DNA from: Oscillospiraceae bacterium
Lineage (GTDB): Bacteria; Bacillota_A; Clostridia; Oscillospirales; Oscillospiraceae
Direction of reading: 5' to 3'
Length of the DNA: 6,473 nt
Assembly (NCBI GenBank): GCA_017627975.1
Contig: JAGAFT010000160.1
Coordinates: forward strand, 1 to 6,473
The position numbers were made by a program, and so were the translations under genes. This document shows positions 1 through 6,061 of the stretch, in pieces. Positions within the stretch are counted from its first letter, which is position 1, and every line of letters starts with the position of its first letter. Below the pieces are notes generated by a model, which worked only from the letters and a program-made list of their open reading frames with translations, made no database searches and was not told the origin of the DNA.

Positions 1-67
1 GCCGGGAATTCTATGTGGAAAACCTGATTGTAGAATAGTAAGTTTTCAGTGAAAGGGGAGCTTAACC
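1..67 (+). promoter_or_regulatory. AT-richer operon leader with a weak promoter-like element
   Basis: This stretch lacks any coding signal and is clearly more AT-rich than the genes after it. TAGAAT at 31-36 resembles a -10 hexamer (one mismatch to TATAAT), but no good -35 hexamer sits 16-18 bases upstream, so a promoter here is only a possibility. It would place transcription start near 42-46, a short leader before the TTG start at 68. No hairpin, riboswitch or operator is recognisable. The window begins here, so upstream genes or a better promoter cannot be excluded. Confidence 0.25.
52..60 (+). promoter_or_regulatory. Shine-Dalgarno site fixing a TTG start for mnhE
   Basis: AAAGGGGAG lies seven bases before the TTG at 68-70. 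No ATG or GTG in the same frame lies close enough to use it; the next in-frame Met codon is about residue 67, inside the conserved domain. An ATG at 49 is in another frame and overlaps the site. The spacing is ideal, so TTG is the probable initiator. Confidence 0.8.
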
Positions 68-589
68 TTGCAAAAGACGAAATTTCCCGCAGTAGCGGCG
101 ACCTTTATCGTCTGTTTTGTCTTCTGGGTGCTTCTGGACTTTTCTTTCAAGGTGGAGGAGATCATCGCCGGCGCGGTCGTGAGCCTGCTGGTGGCGCTCT
201 TCAGCGCACGCTTCTTTATCCAGGAGGATGCCGGCTGGTTCTTCAACCCCTCGCATCTCTTCGCCATGATCGGTTTCTGGTGCTTCACCTTTGTCGGTGA
301 ACTCATCAAAGCCAATCTCAACATGGCGCGGATCTGCTTCGGCGGCTGCAAGGACATCAATCCGGGCATCGTGAAGGTCCCGACGGAGATGAAATCGGAC
401 TACGGCCTCGCGGCGCTTTCCAACTCCATCACCCTGACGCCGGGCACCATCACCATGGAGGCCACGGAAGAGGATGGACAGAACTACCTCTATGTACACT
501 GGATCGATGTCAAGGAGACCGATCCGGAGAAGGCCGGCGAGGCGACCAAGGGAACGCTGGAAAAAGGACTGAGGAGGGTATGGCAATGA
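68..589 (+). CDS. mnhE: Na+/H+ antiporter subunit MnhE/MrpE-like (MbhA-type)
   Basis: Small membrane subunit of the Mrp-type cation/proton module, 173 residues, close to the usual MnhE length of about 160. Two or three hydrophobic helices fall around residues 8-25, 31-50 and 62-80. A cytoplasmic C-terminal domain carries the family hallmarks: an ANLNMAR stretch at 82-88, LSNSITLTPGTITME at 117-131 and YVHWIDV at 142-148. In Mrp and Mbh complexes this subunit is structural and sits at the distal end of the ion-translocating module; no catalytic residues are assigned. Translation starts at TTG (68) behind AAAGGGGAG. The stop TGA (587-589) overlaps the preferred ATG of the next gene as ATGA, implying translational coupling. 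As first gene after the leader it probably opens the operon, as MbhA does in archaeal clusters. Family assignment is firm; membership of an Mbh-like rather than a free-standing Mrp complex follows from the downstream genes. Confidence 0.93.
   Translation: MQKTKFPAVAATFIVCFVFWVLLDFSFKVEEIIAGAVVSLLVALFSARFFIQEDAGWFFNPSHLFAMIGFWCFTFVGELIKANLNMARICFGGCKDINPGIVKVPTEMKSDYGLAALSNSITLTPGTITMEATEEDGQNYLYVHWIDVKETDPEKAGEATKGTLEKGLRRVWQ
571..578 (+). promoter_or_regulatory. Shine-Dalgarno site deciding the mnhF start
   Basis: GAGGAGGG at 571-578 lies only 1-2 bases from the ATG at 580 but about eight bases from the ATG at 586. The second ATG also forms an ATGA overlap with the mnhE stop. The start at 586 is therefore preferred over the two-codon-longer version. 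Confidence 0.65.
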
Positions 590-870
590 ACGATCTGCTG
601 ATATTTGCGATATTCTTTGCTCTGCTGGCGTTCATCTGTGTGTATCGCCTGGTAAAAGGTCCGACGGCTGCAGACCGGATGATCGTCGCGGATAACGCGG
701 ACATTCTGCTCTGCTGTGCGATGATTCTCTTCTCGCTCTTCAGCGGGAGAGGCGTGTATCTGGACATTGCCCTGATCTGCGGCCTGTTCGGCATCATCGA
801 CACCATCGCCGTCGGCAGATATCTCGACAGGAAAGGGAGGTTCCACAATGTTGATTCGGATCATCATTGA
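586..870 (+). CDS. mnhF: Na+/H+ antiporter subunit MnhF/MrpF-like (MbhB-type)
   Basis: Small integral membrane subunit of the Mrp-like module, 94 residues from the preferred ATG at 586 (96 if the ATG at 580 is used). Three hydrophobic helices are apparent, around residues 3-20, 34-52 and 58-78. The conserved MnhF signature YRLVKGPTAADRMIVADN (20-37) follows helix 1. An acidic residue, D60, lies in YLDIALICGLFG at the start of helix 3, where family members also carry an Asp. In Mrp complexes MnhF packs with MnhG and MnhE and may contribute charged residues to the ion path; that role is family-level inference. The 3' end overlaps mnhG by 23 bases (848-870) in another frame, so the two are almost certainly translated together. 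The polar, His-containing tail after residue 80 is encoded largely within that overlap. Confidence 0.92.
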   Translation: MNDLLIFAIFFALLAFICVYRLVKGPTAADRMIVADNADILLCCAMILFSLFSGRGVYLDIALICGLFGIIDTIAVGRYLDRKGRFHNVDSDHH

Positions 871-1192
871 TCTCCTGATCGCGGTCGGGCTGGTGTTTGC
901 GTGTGCCGGCACCATCGGCATTGTGAAGATGCCCGATCCCTTCAGCCGTATGCAGGCGTCCACCTGCATCTCCACTCTGGGCATGCTTGGCGTGGCAGTC
1001 GGCGGCGTGCTGTATGCCGCCGTGATCATGCACAACGCCAGTGCGGCGATCAAAATCGCCGTGATTGCGCTGATGATCATGGTGACCAACCCGGTCGGCT
1101 CTCATGCGATTGCCAAGGGTGCCTACAGCCATGGCTACCGGCCGGAGAAGAAAATGGAAACAGACGATCTGGGGAGGGACTTCGATGAGTAA
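848..1192 (+). CDS. mnhG: Na+/H+ antiporter subunit MnhG/MrpG-like (MbhC-type)
   Basis: Small membrane subunit of the Mrp-like module, 114 residues, normal for MnhG. Three transmembrane helices are expected, around 3-22, 40-60 and 66-80. The family motif is present as GTIGIVKMPDPFSRMQAST (21-39), with the invariant Pro-Asp after a basic residue (K27, P29, D30), and STLG at 42-45. The C-terminal hallmark TNPVGSHAIAKGAY (80-93) closes helix 3. A charged tail follows (about 97-114). The ATG at 848 has GGGAGG at 835-840, seven bases upstream, inside the end of mnhF. The stop overlaps mbhD by eight bases (1185-1192). MnhE-F-G is the conserved order at the start of Mrp and Mbh clusters, where these subunits form one end of the Na+/H+ exchange unit. 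Confidence 0.93.
   Translation: MLIRIIIDLLIAVGLVFACAGTIGIVKMPDPFSRMQASTCISTLGMLGVAVGGVLYAAVIMHNASAAIKIAVIALMIMVTNPVGSHAIAKGAYSHGYRPEKKMETDDLGRDFDE
1171..1180 (+). promoter_or_regulatory. Shine-Dalgarno site deciding the mbhD start
   Basis: GGGGAGGGAC ends four bases before the ATG at 1185, with its purine core at ideal spacing. The open frame extends upstream to an ATG at 1104, but that extra stretch is Arg-rich, overlaps mnhG heavily and has no ribosome site, so the start at 1185 is chosen. Confidence 0.85.
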
Positions 1193-1439
1193 TGTGATGA
1201 TGATCCTGGACATCCTGATCGTTCTCGGCCTGGTGGTTTCCGCCGTGATGGCTGTCCACTTCGAAAAACTCCTGAGCGCGGTGATTTCCCTCGGCGTGAC
1301 CGGCCTCTTCGCGGCTGCGGCGTTCCTGCTGATGCATGCGCCGGACGTGGCGATCTCCGAGGCGGCCGTCGGCGCGGCGCTGACCCCGCTGATCTTCATC
1401 GTCGCTCTGAAAAAGATTCGGGGAGGGGACGATAAATGA
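1185..1439 (+). CDS. mbhD: MbhD-like stand-alone MnhA C-terminal-type membrane subunit (DUF4040 type)
   Basis: An 84-residue hydrophobic protein with three predicted helices (about 5-24, 30-50 and 58-75). It matches the small domain found at the C-terminal end of MnhA/MrpA and as free-standing MbhD in membrane-bound hydrogenases. The telling segment is HAPDVAISEAAVGAALTPL (51-69), with conserved Pro-Asp (P53, D54) and a membrane glutamate (E59); HFEK at 25-28 joins helices 1 and 2. In complex I terms it is NuoJ-like, and in Mbh it contributes to the ion path next to MnhB and MnhC homologues. Its existence as a separate gene, without the big NuoL-like part of MnhA, is a mark of Mbh/Mbs-type complexes rather than classical Mrp antiporters. 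The preceding gene overlaps by eight bases. The stop forms an ATGA overlap with mbhE (1436-1439). Confidence 0.88.
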   Translation: MSNVMMILDILIVLGLVVSAVMAVHFEKLLSAVISLGVTGLFAAAAFLLMHAPDVAISEAAVGAALTPLIFIVALKKIRGGDDK

Positions 1440-1798
1440 AGAAGTTTCTGACCTTTGTTTCGCTCGCAATGATCCTGTTTGCGGGAATCACGGCGGCAGT
1501 TCAGATGGCGGCCATGCCCCGCACCTATGAGGGACAGAACGCCACGGTACCGGTGGCGGTGCTGCAGGAGAATCCGGAAGCCTACGACGACAGCACGGCA
1601 GACGGTGCGGCGGCGGTCATCGTCCAGCAGAACCTGGCGAAAAGCCATGCGGTCAACGACGTGACCTCCATCGTCTTCGACTTCCGTGGTTACGACACCA
1701 TGGGCGAAGCCTTTATCCTGATTACGGCCGTGGCCGGTTCCGCGGTCATCCTCTTTACCAAGAAAGCCGGAAAGGAGGAGACAAAGGATGAAGAATGA
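1436..1798 (+). CDS. mbhE: MbhE-like membrane subunit (gas-evolving hydrogenase subunit E type)
   Basis: A 120-residue protein with one hydrophobic helix at each end (about 4-24 and 92-107) and a polar, acidic central segment (30-75) likely on the outer face of the membrane. The segment VTSIVFDFRGYDTMGEA (76-92) is the diagnostic motif shared by MbhE proteins and the last domain of MnhA. It contains the FDFRGYDT core and a Glu (E91) entering the second helix. N-terminal Lys-Lys then a hydrophobic run could be mistaken for a cleavable signal peptide; by family it is a membrane anchor. GGGAGGGG at 1421-1428 is the ribosome site, seven bases from the ATG. The final codons overlap mnhB by 11 bases (1788-1798). 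Together with MbhD it supplies the MnhA C-terminal equivalents, so a full MnhA gene is not needed here. The Asp/Glu/Ala-rich loop is the least conserved part. Confidence 0.87.
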   Translation: MKKFLTFVSLAMILFAGITAAVQMAAMPRTYEGQNATVPVAVLQENPEAYDDSTADGAAAVIVQQNLAKSHAVNDVTSIVFDFRGYDTMGEAFILITAVAGSAVILFTKKAGKEETKDEE

Positions 1799-2234
1799 AA
1801 ACATTCAGATCCGCCACGTGGTCGGGCACAGCCTGAACCTTGTCTTCCCCCTGACGATGGTCTATATGTGCTACATCATTCTGCACGGCCATCTGTCTCC
1901 CGGCGGCGGCTTCCAGGGCGGCGTGCTGATCGTCGGTGTGTTCCTGATGATTTACTTTGCCAACGGCTATCAGGCCACCGCCAAAGCGATCAGCTTCAAT
2001 CTCCTGCACGATACAGAGGGCGTGGCTTCGGTGGCCTATGTGGCACTGGCCATGATGGGCATCGCCGCCGGCGCCCAGTTCTGTGAGAACATCCTCTACA
2101 CGCACGGCAACATCGGCGACCTGTACAGCTCGGGCACCATCTTCTGGATGAACCTTGTTGTCGGCATTAAGGTCATGACCGGTATCGGCTCCATCACGCT
2201 GCTGATGCTCGGCATCGTGAACCAGAAAAACTGA
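1788..2234 (+). CDS. mnhB: Na+/H+ antiporter subunit MnhB/MrpB-like (MbhF-type)
   Basis: A 148-residue membrane protein with about four helices (15-33, 44-60, 75-95 and 118-142). The MnhB signature HGHLSPGGGFQGG (33-45) is intact; this Gly-rich loop is nearly invariant in the family. In MBH-type complexes MnhB homologues sit beside the MbhD/MbhE proteins and the NuoK-like MnhC, helping to form the Na+/H+ module between its two ends. The start at 1788 is supported by AAAGGAGGAG (1771-1780), with nine bases between the GGAGG core and the ATG, and by the motif lying at the usual distance from the N-terminus. A 17-base gap separates it from mnhC, one of only three true gaps in the operon, and that gap holds just a ribosome site (GAGGTGAG). 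Confidence 0.93.
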   Translation: MKNENIQIRHVVGHSLNLVFPLTMVYMCYIILHGHLSPGGGFQGGVLIVGVFLMIYFANGYQATAKAISFNLLHDTEGVASVAYVALAMMGIAAGAQFCENILYTHGNIGDLYSSGTIFWMNLVVGIKVMTGIGSITLLMLGIVNQKN

Positions 2235-2251
2235 GAAATGAGGTGAGCTGA

Positions 2252-2602
2252 ATGATTTTGATAAACTATCTGGCCTCATTCTTTCTGATCACGCTTGGCC
2301 TGTACTGCATTGTGACCAAGCATGACCTGCTGAAATCCGTGATCGGACTTTCGATCATGGACTACGGTGTAAATCTACTGATCATCTCCATCGGCTTCAA
2401 CCCCGGCGGCACCGCCCCGATCTACAGCTTCGGCGAGCTGCGTCCGGAGAGCTTCTTCGTGGATCCGATCCCCCAGGCGCTCACCCTGACCAGCATCGTC
2501 ATCGGCGCCTGCACCACGGCCATGAGCCTTGCCCTGGTGATCAAGATCCGTGAGATGTACGGCACCACCGATACCACACAGATAAGGAGGCTGAGAGGAT
2601 GA
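2252..2602 (+). CDS. mnhC: Na+/H+ antiporter subunit MnhC/MrpC-like (NuoK homologue, MbhG-type)
   Basis: A 116-residue NuoK-family subunit with three predicted helices (about 4-21, 28-48 and 76-97). The conserved helix-3 entry DPIPQALTLTSIVIG (71-85) identifies it as the MnhC/MbhG branch. Helix 2 reads KSVIGLSIMDYGVNLLI (28-44), with an acidic D37 in the membrane. In complex I the NuoK glutamates carry protons; here that part could be played by D37 and by residues of partner subunits, which is inference. The cytoplasmic tail is basic (RRLRG). GAGGTGAG (2240-2247) precedes the ATG at 2252 at short spacing. The stop shares an ATGA with mnhD (2599-2602), and AAGGAGG for mnhD lies inside the mnhC end, so these two are coupled as in Mrp operons. 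Confidence 0.93.
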   Translation: MILINYLASFFLITLGLYCIVTKHDLLKSVIGLSIMDYGVNLLIISIGFNPGGTAPIYSFGELRPESFFVDPIPQALTLTSIVIGACTTAMSLALVIKIREMYGTTDTTQIRRLRG

Positions 2603-4563
2603 GTATCCAACACTTCCCGATCTGTGCGATCATGGCGTATTTCCTCGGCGCGTTCCTGATTGTCATCTTCGGCAAGAACCGCGCCCTGCGCAACGTCTTC
2701 GGCTTCCTTGCCACGGCCACGCCGCTCTGCCTGCTGGCCGCGCTGGTCAAGCCCATCATGCTGGGCTCTGACGTCATCGCCTACTGGATGGGCAACCGCG
2801 TCCCCGCCGGCGGCTATGCCATCGGCATTGCCCTGGAAGTGGACGCAATGGGCCTGTTCTTCGGCCTTCTGATTGCGACGGCGGTTTTCGTCGCCATGCT
2901 CTATTCCTTCAGCTATATGAGCCATGACGACAATGAACCGCAGTACTACACCCTGTTCCTGATGCTCTGCGGCGGCGTAATGGGCTTCGTGCTCTCGGGC
3001 GATCTGTTCAACATGTTCATCATGATCGAGATCCTGACCTTCGCCGCGGTGGCGCTCACCGCCTTCCGCAACACCGCCAACGGCGCGCTGGAAGCGGCGT
3101 TCAAGTACCTGGTGGTCGGCTGCATCGGTTCAAGCTGCATCCTGGCCGGCACCATCATGCTCTATGCCCAGGCACACACCCTGAACTTCGCTCAGCTGGC
3201 GGCCTTCCTGCCCGGACATCTGAACCGGGCGACGATCATCGCCTATGCGATGCTCTTCATCGGCTTCTGCACCAAGGCCTTTATCGTCCCGTTCCATCCG
3301 CTGGCGGCGGATGCCCACGGCGCGGCCCCGGCTCCGGTGTCGGTGCTGATCTCCGGTGTTCTGACCAAGAGCGGCCTCTACGGTATCATCCGTCTGACCT
3401 ACATTCTCTTCCGCGTCATGAACCTCGGTACGGTCCAGTTCTGGCTGGTTTTCCTCGGCTCGGTCAGCATGTTCGTCTGCGTGACGATGGCCCTGGCCCA
3501 GCACGACTTCAAGCGTCTGCTGGCCTTCCACTCCATCTCCCAGATCGGCTATGTCCTGACGGCCGCCGGCCTTGCCACCGCGCTGGGCGTTTCCTCCGGC
3601 CTTTACCACGCCATGAACCACACGCTCTTCAAGGGCCTGCTGTTCCTTTGCGCCGGTGCGGTCCTGCATGAGACGGGCACCACCGACCTCGGAAAGCTGG
3701 GCGGCCTGTCCAAGAAGATGCCCCATACCACGATCCTCTTCCTGGTCGGCGCCTTCTCCATCAGCGGCGTCCCGCCGTTCAACGGCTTTGCCTCCAAGTG
3801 GCTGATCTATCAGGCCACCTATCAGAAGGCGGTCGAGAGCGGCAACATCGGCTTCCTGATGTGCACGATTGTGGCCCTGGTCACCAGTACCCTGACCCTG
3901 GCCTCCTTCGTGAAGGTTACCCAGTCCGTCTTCTTCGGACAGCTTCCGAAGGAGTATGAAAACGTCGAAGAAGTTTCCGTCGGCATGCGTCTGGCCATGG
4001 GCATCCTGGCCCTGCTCTGCATCCTGACGGGTCTCTTCCCGGGCTTCGTCACCACCTATCTGACCGAGCCCGCTGCCCGTGCCGTCTTCGGCGCCAACGC
4101 CTATATCAACGCCATGATGGGCACCGGCTATGCACAGGGCTTCGGCCTGACGGATACCCTTCCGGTCAGCTTCCAGGCGGCCGGCGTCTGGAGCCCGATT
4201 TCCTGGCTCTGCCTGCTGATGATCATGCTGCTTGCCGTGGCGATCGTCGCGGTGAGCTCCAAGTATGACCGGGTTTCCGAGCTGGCCAGGACCGCGGCAG
4301 TCGCCGAAGCGGCGGCAGCCAAGGCCGGTCCCCGTTTCGGAAGCGGGGCGCTTGCCGAAGCGAAGAACGAGCTGTTCTTCGGCGGTGAAGAGAGCGTCTA
4401 TTCCCAGGTGGGCGGCGACGACCTCTTCTGGGGCTTCAAGCATAACTGGCGTCACTACTTCAGCTTTATGCATGAGCTGCACAGCGGTATTGTGAACGAC
4501 TACGCCCTCTGGGGTGTGATCGCTCTGGCCCTGGCGATGCTCTATGCGATGATCATTCTGTAA
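2599..4563 (+). CDS. mnhD: MnhD/MbhH-like proton-translocating antiporter subunit with MbhI-like C-terminal extension
   Basis: Large polytopic subunit of the NuoL/M/N-MrpA/D superfamily, 654 residues against about 500 for a typical MnhD. The core channel residues are present: E144 in helix 5 (MFIMIEILTF), K226 in helix 7 (CTKAFIVPFHPLAADAHGAA), K257 in helix 8 (LTKSGLYG), and K400 in helix 12 (GFASKWLIY). The HAMNHTLFK box with H337, H341 and K345 is also intact. About 14 helices fill residues 5-490. Beyond the core come another helix (about 533-553), an Ala-rich linker (563-580), an amphipathic His- and aromatic-rich stretch (about 605-630, with H615, H619, H625, H628) and a final helix (632-654). 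This end resembles the separate MbhI subunit or the lateral helix of NuoL, so I read it as an MbhH-MbhI-type fusion. It is the only large antiporter-like subunit in view and probably carries one proton channel, driven by the neighbouring NuoH-like protein. AAGGAGG at 2584-2590 sets the start. A 13-base gap leads to the next gene. Confidence 0.93.
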   Translation: MSIQHFPICAIMAYFLGAFLIVIFGKNRALRNVFGFLATATPLCLLAALVKPIMLGSDVIAYWMGNRVPAGGYAIGIALEVDAMGLFFGLLIATAVFVAMLYSFSYMSHDDNEPQYYTLFLMLCGGVMGFVLSGDLFNMFIMIEILTFAAVALTAFRNTANGALEAAFKYLVVGCIGSSCILAGTIMLYAQAHTLNFAQLAAFLPGHLNRATIIAYAMLFIGFCTKAFIVPFHPLAADAHGAAPAPVSVLISGVLTKSGLYGIIRLTYILFRVMNLGTVQFWLVFLGSVSMFVCVTMALAQHDFKRLLAFHSISQIGYVLTAAGLATALGVSSGLYHAMNHTLFKGLLFLCAGAVLHETGTTDLGKLGGLSKKMPHTTILFLVGAFSISGVPPFNGFASKWLIYQATYQKAVESGNIGFLMCTIVALVTSTLTLASFVKVTQSVFFGQLPKEYENVEEVSVGMRLAMGILALLCILTGLFPGFVTTYLTEPAARAVFGANAYINAMMGTGYAQGFGLTDTLPVSFQAAGVWSPISWLCLLMIMLLAVAIVAVSSKYDRVSELARTAAVAEAAAAKAGPRFGSGALAEAKNELFFGGEESVYSQVGGDDLFWGFKHNWRHYFSFMHELHSGIVNDYALWGVIALALAMLYAMIIL

Positions 4564-4576
4564 GGGAGGCGGGAAT

Positions 4577-5590
4577 ATGAGTATCATTCTTGAAGGCCTC
4601 AAGTATCTGGCCTATATCCTGATCTTCCCGGGATTCCTGTTCTGCTTCCTGTCCGGCCTGCTGCTCTGCGGCATTGACCGCAAGCTGGTCGCCCGGATGC
4701 AGAAGCGTGTCGGTCCTCCTGTCCTGCAGCCGTTCTATGATTTCTTCAAGCTCCTGGGCAAGGAGACAATCATCCCCGTGACGGCGAACCGGACCGTGTT
4801 TCTCCTTGCGCCGCTGGTGGGCCTCGCGGCCCAGGTGGTGCTGCAGCTCTTTATCCCGGTCTTCTCCTTCAACGCCTTCCACGGCGTGGCGGATGTGATC
4901 GCCATTCTCTACCTGCTGCTGATCCCGGCGCTGTCGGTGATCCTCGGCGCGGCCTCCTCCGGCTCTCCCTATTCCGGGGTCGGCCTCTCCCGTGAGATGG
5001 TGACGATCCTCGCGGTGGAGCTGCCGCTGGTGCTGGTGCTGCTGTCGGTCGCGAAGGTGGTCGGCAACGCCATGGGCACCGGACTCTGCTTCAGCCTCAC
5101 CGACATCGTGAACTATCAGCTGACCCATGGCAGCCTCATCACCAGGCTCAGCATGATCCCCGCGGCCGTGGCAATGCTTCTCATCATCCCCGGTGAGACG
5201 GGCAGCCACCCCTTCGACGCGGCGGAAGCCGAGACCGAGATCTGCGAAGGCATGCTCGCCGAGTACAGCGGCAAGCCCCTGGCGGTCTACAAGCTCAGCC
5301 ATGCCGTGAAGCTGCTCACGATGACGACGCTCTTCGTGGCGCTGTTCCTCGGCGGCATCGGCGGCGGGATCGAACGGGCAATGATGACCTCCGCGATCGG
5401 CGGAGCCTTCTGCTTCCTGATCGAGATCATCATTCTCTTCCTGCTGTGCACGGTGCTGGTCGCGGTGTGCATCTCCTTTGTACACGCGGTGACCGCAAGG
5501 CTGCGCATTGAGCAGCTCTTCAAGTACTACTGGACCGTGGTCACCGGCCTTGCCCTGATCAGCCTGGTGATGGCCTGGTACGGACTGTAA
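4577..5590 (+). CDS. mbhM: NuoH/EchB/MbhM-like membrane-anchor subunit
   Basis: Complex I subunit 1 family protein, 337 residues, about eight transmembrane helices, normal length. It anchors the soluble redox arm to the membrane and passes the driving event into the ion channels. Signature 1, ARMQKRVGPPVLQPFYDFFK (39-58), followed by LLGKE, is the cytoplasmic loop that contacts the NuoB/NuoD-like subunits. SPYSGVGLSREM (130-141) with R139 and E140 follows, then E148 in the next helix. Signature 2, from PFDAAEAETE (212-221) to EYSG (229-232), is rich in the acidic residues of the so-called E-channel (E217, E219, E221, E224, E229). Complex I uses the corresponding cavity for quinone; in hydrogenase-type relatives no quinone is used. 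GGGAGG (4564-4569) lies seven bases before the ATG. Position directly after the mnhD-like gene and before the NuoB-like gene joins the ion-pumping and redox halves. The symbol follows Pyrococcus naming; echB or nuoH would be equally descriptive. Confidence 0.93.
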   Translation: MSIILEGLKYLAYILIFPGFLFCFLSGLLLCGIDRKLVARMQKRVGPPVLQPFYDFFKLLGKETIIPVTANRTVFLLAPLVGLAAQVVLQLFIPVFSFNAFHGVADVIAILYLLLIPALSVILGAASSGSPYSGVGLSREMVTILAVELPLVLVLLSVAKVVGNAMGTGLCFSLTDIVNYQLTHGSLITRLSMIPAAVAMLLIIPGETGSHPFDAAEAETEICEGMLAEYSGKPLAVYKLSHAVKLLTMTTLFVALFLGGIGGGIERAMMTSAIGGAFCFLIEIIILFLLCTVLVAVCISFVHAVTARLRIEQLFKYYWTVVTGLALISLVMAWYGL

Positions 5591-5605
5591 GAAAGGAGTG
5601 GGCAT

Positions 5606-6061
5606 ATGTTTGATAAACTGATTACCGAGAGCATGGGGAAATCCCCGTGGCTGTTCCACATCAACGCCGGCTCCTGCAACGGCTGCGACATTGAGCTCGT
5701 CGCAGTTCTGACCCCGCGCTATGACGCAGAGCGTCTCGGCTTCAAACTGGCCGGATCCCCGCGTCAGGCGGACATCGTCGTGGTCACAGGACCGATCACC
5801 AAGCAGTCCCTTCCCCGTGTGCTGCGTGCCATCTCCCAGGTTCCGGAACCGCGCTGCATCGTGACGATGGGCTCCTGCCCGCAGAGCGGCAACGTCTTCC
5901 GCGGCAGCTATTCGGTCTGCGGCCCGCTGAGCAAGTACGTGCACGTCGACGTGGATGTCGCCGGCTGCACGCCGAAGCCCGAAGCCGTCATCGAGGGTCT
6001 CGCCACGGCGACCAAGATCCTCATGGAGAAACGGCAGAATAAGAAAGGGGGTCAGAAGTAA
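5606..6061 (+). CDS. mbhJ: NuoB/EchC/MbhJ-like small subunit with proximal [4Fe-4S] cluster
   Basis: Electron-transfer subunit of the soluble arm, 151 residues, at the size expected for group 4 hydrogenase small subunits (much shorter than group 1-3 small subunits). All four ligands of the proximal [4Fe-4S] cluster are present: C24 and C27 in GSCNGCDIE (22-30), C91 in MGSCPQSGNVF (88-98), and C121 in AGCTPKPE (119-126). The last motif normally reads GCPP(R/K)PE; here Thr (T122) replaces the first Pro. The middle segment GSPRQADIVVVTGPIT (50-65) is typical of NuoB-like folds. C84 and C105 are extra cysteines. It would accept electrons from the ferredoxin-like subunit and hand them to the large catalytic subunit, which is not in the window. 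GAAAGGAG (5591-5598) is the ribosome site, and the stop overlaps the next ATG by one base. The Lys/Gln-rich tail (144-151) is probably disordered. No quinone-reductase-specific feature is seen, so Mbh/Ech-like is preferred over NADH dehydrogenase. Confidence 0.92.
   Translation: MFDKLITESMGKSPWLFHINAGSCNGCDIELVAVLTPRYDAERLGFKLAGSPRQADIVVVTGPITKQSLPRVLRAISQVPEPRCIVTMGSCPQSGNVFRGSYSVCGPLSKYVHVDVDVAGCTPKPEAVIEGLATATKILMEKRQNKKGGQK

Noticed and set aside
1104..1184. N-terminal extension of mbhD from an upstream ATG
   Set aside because: The added residues are Arg-rich, lie inside mnhG in another frame and lack a ribosome site. The start at 1185 has an ideal one and gives the normal family N-terminus.
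794..1804. Minus-strand open frame of about 336 codons opposite mnhG-mbhD-mbhE
   Set aside because: It spans several overlapping conserved genes on the other strand and shows no recognisable domain; a codon-bias shadow.
2235..2251. Possible terminator or regulatory hairpin in the gap before mnhC
   Set aside because: The gap is 17 bases and is accounted for by a Shine-Dalgarno site; no stem-loop with a T-run is visible here or in the other gaps.
68..4563. Stand-alone Mrp Na+/H+ antiporter operon
   Set aside because: The large NuoL-like MnhA is absent and the cluster continues within 13-15 bases into NuoH- and NuoB-like redox genes.
3130..4602. Minus-strand open frame of about 490 codons opposite mnhD
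   Set aside because: Same artefact: a highly charged, low-complexity translation antisense to a membrane protein with intact channel residues.
2599..5590. Respiratory NADH:quinone oxidoreductase (complex I, nuo operon)
   Set aside because: MnhE, F, G, B, C with MbhD/MbhE, no NuoA, NuoJ or separate NuoL/N genes, and a NuoB-like subunit next to a ferredoxin-like one point to an Mbh/Ech-type complex instead.
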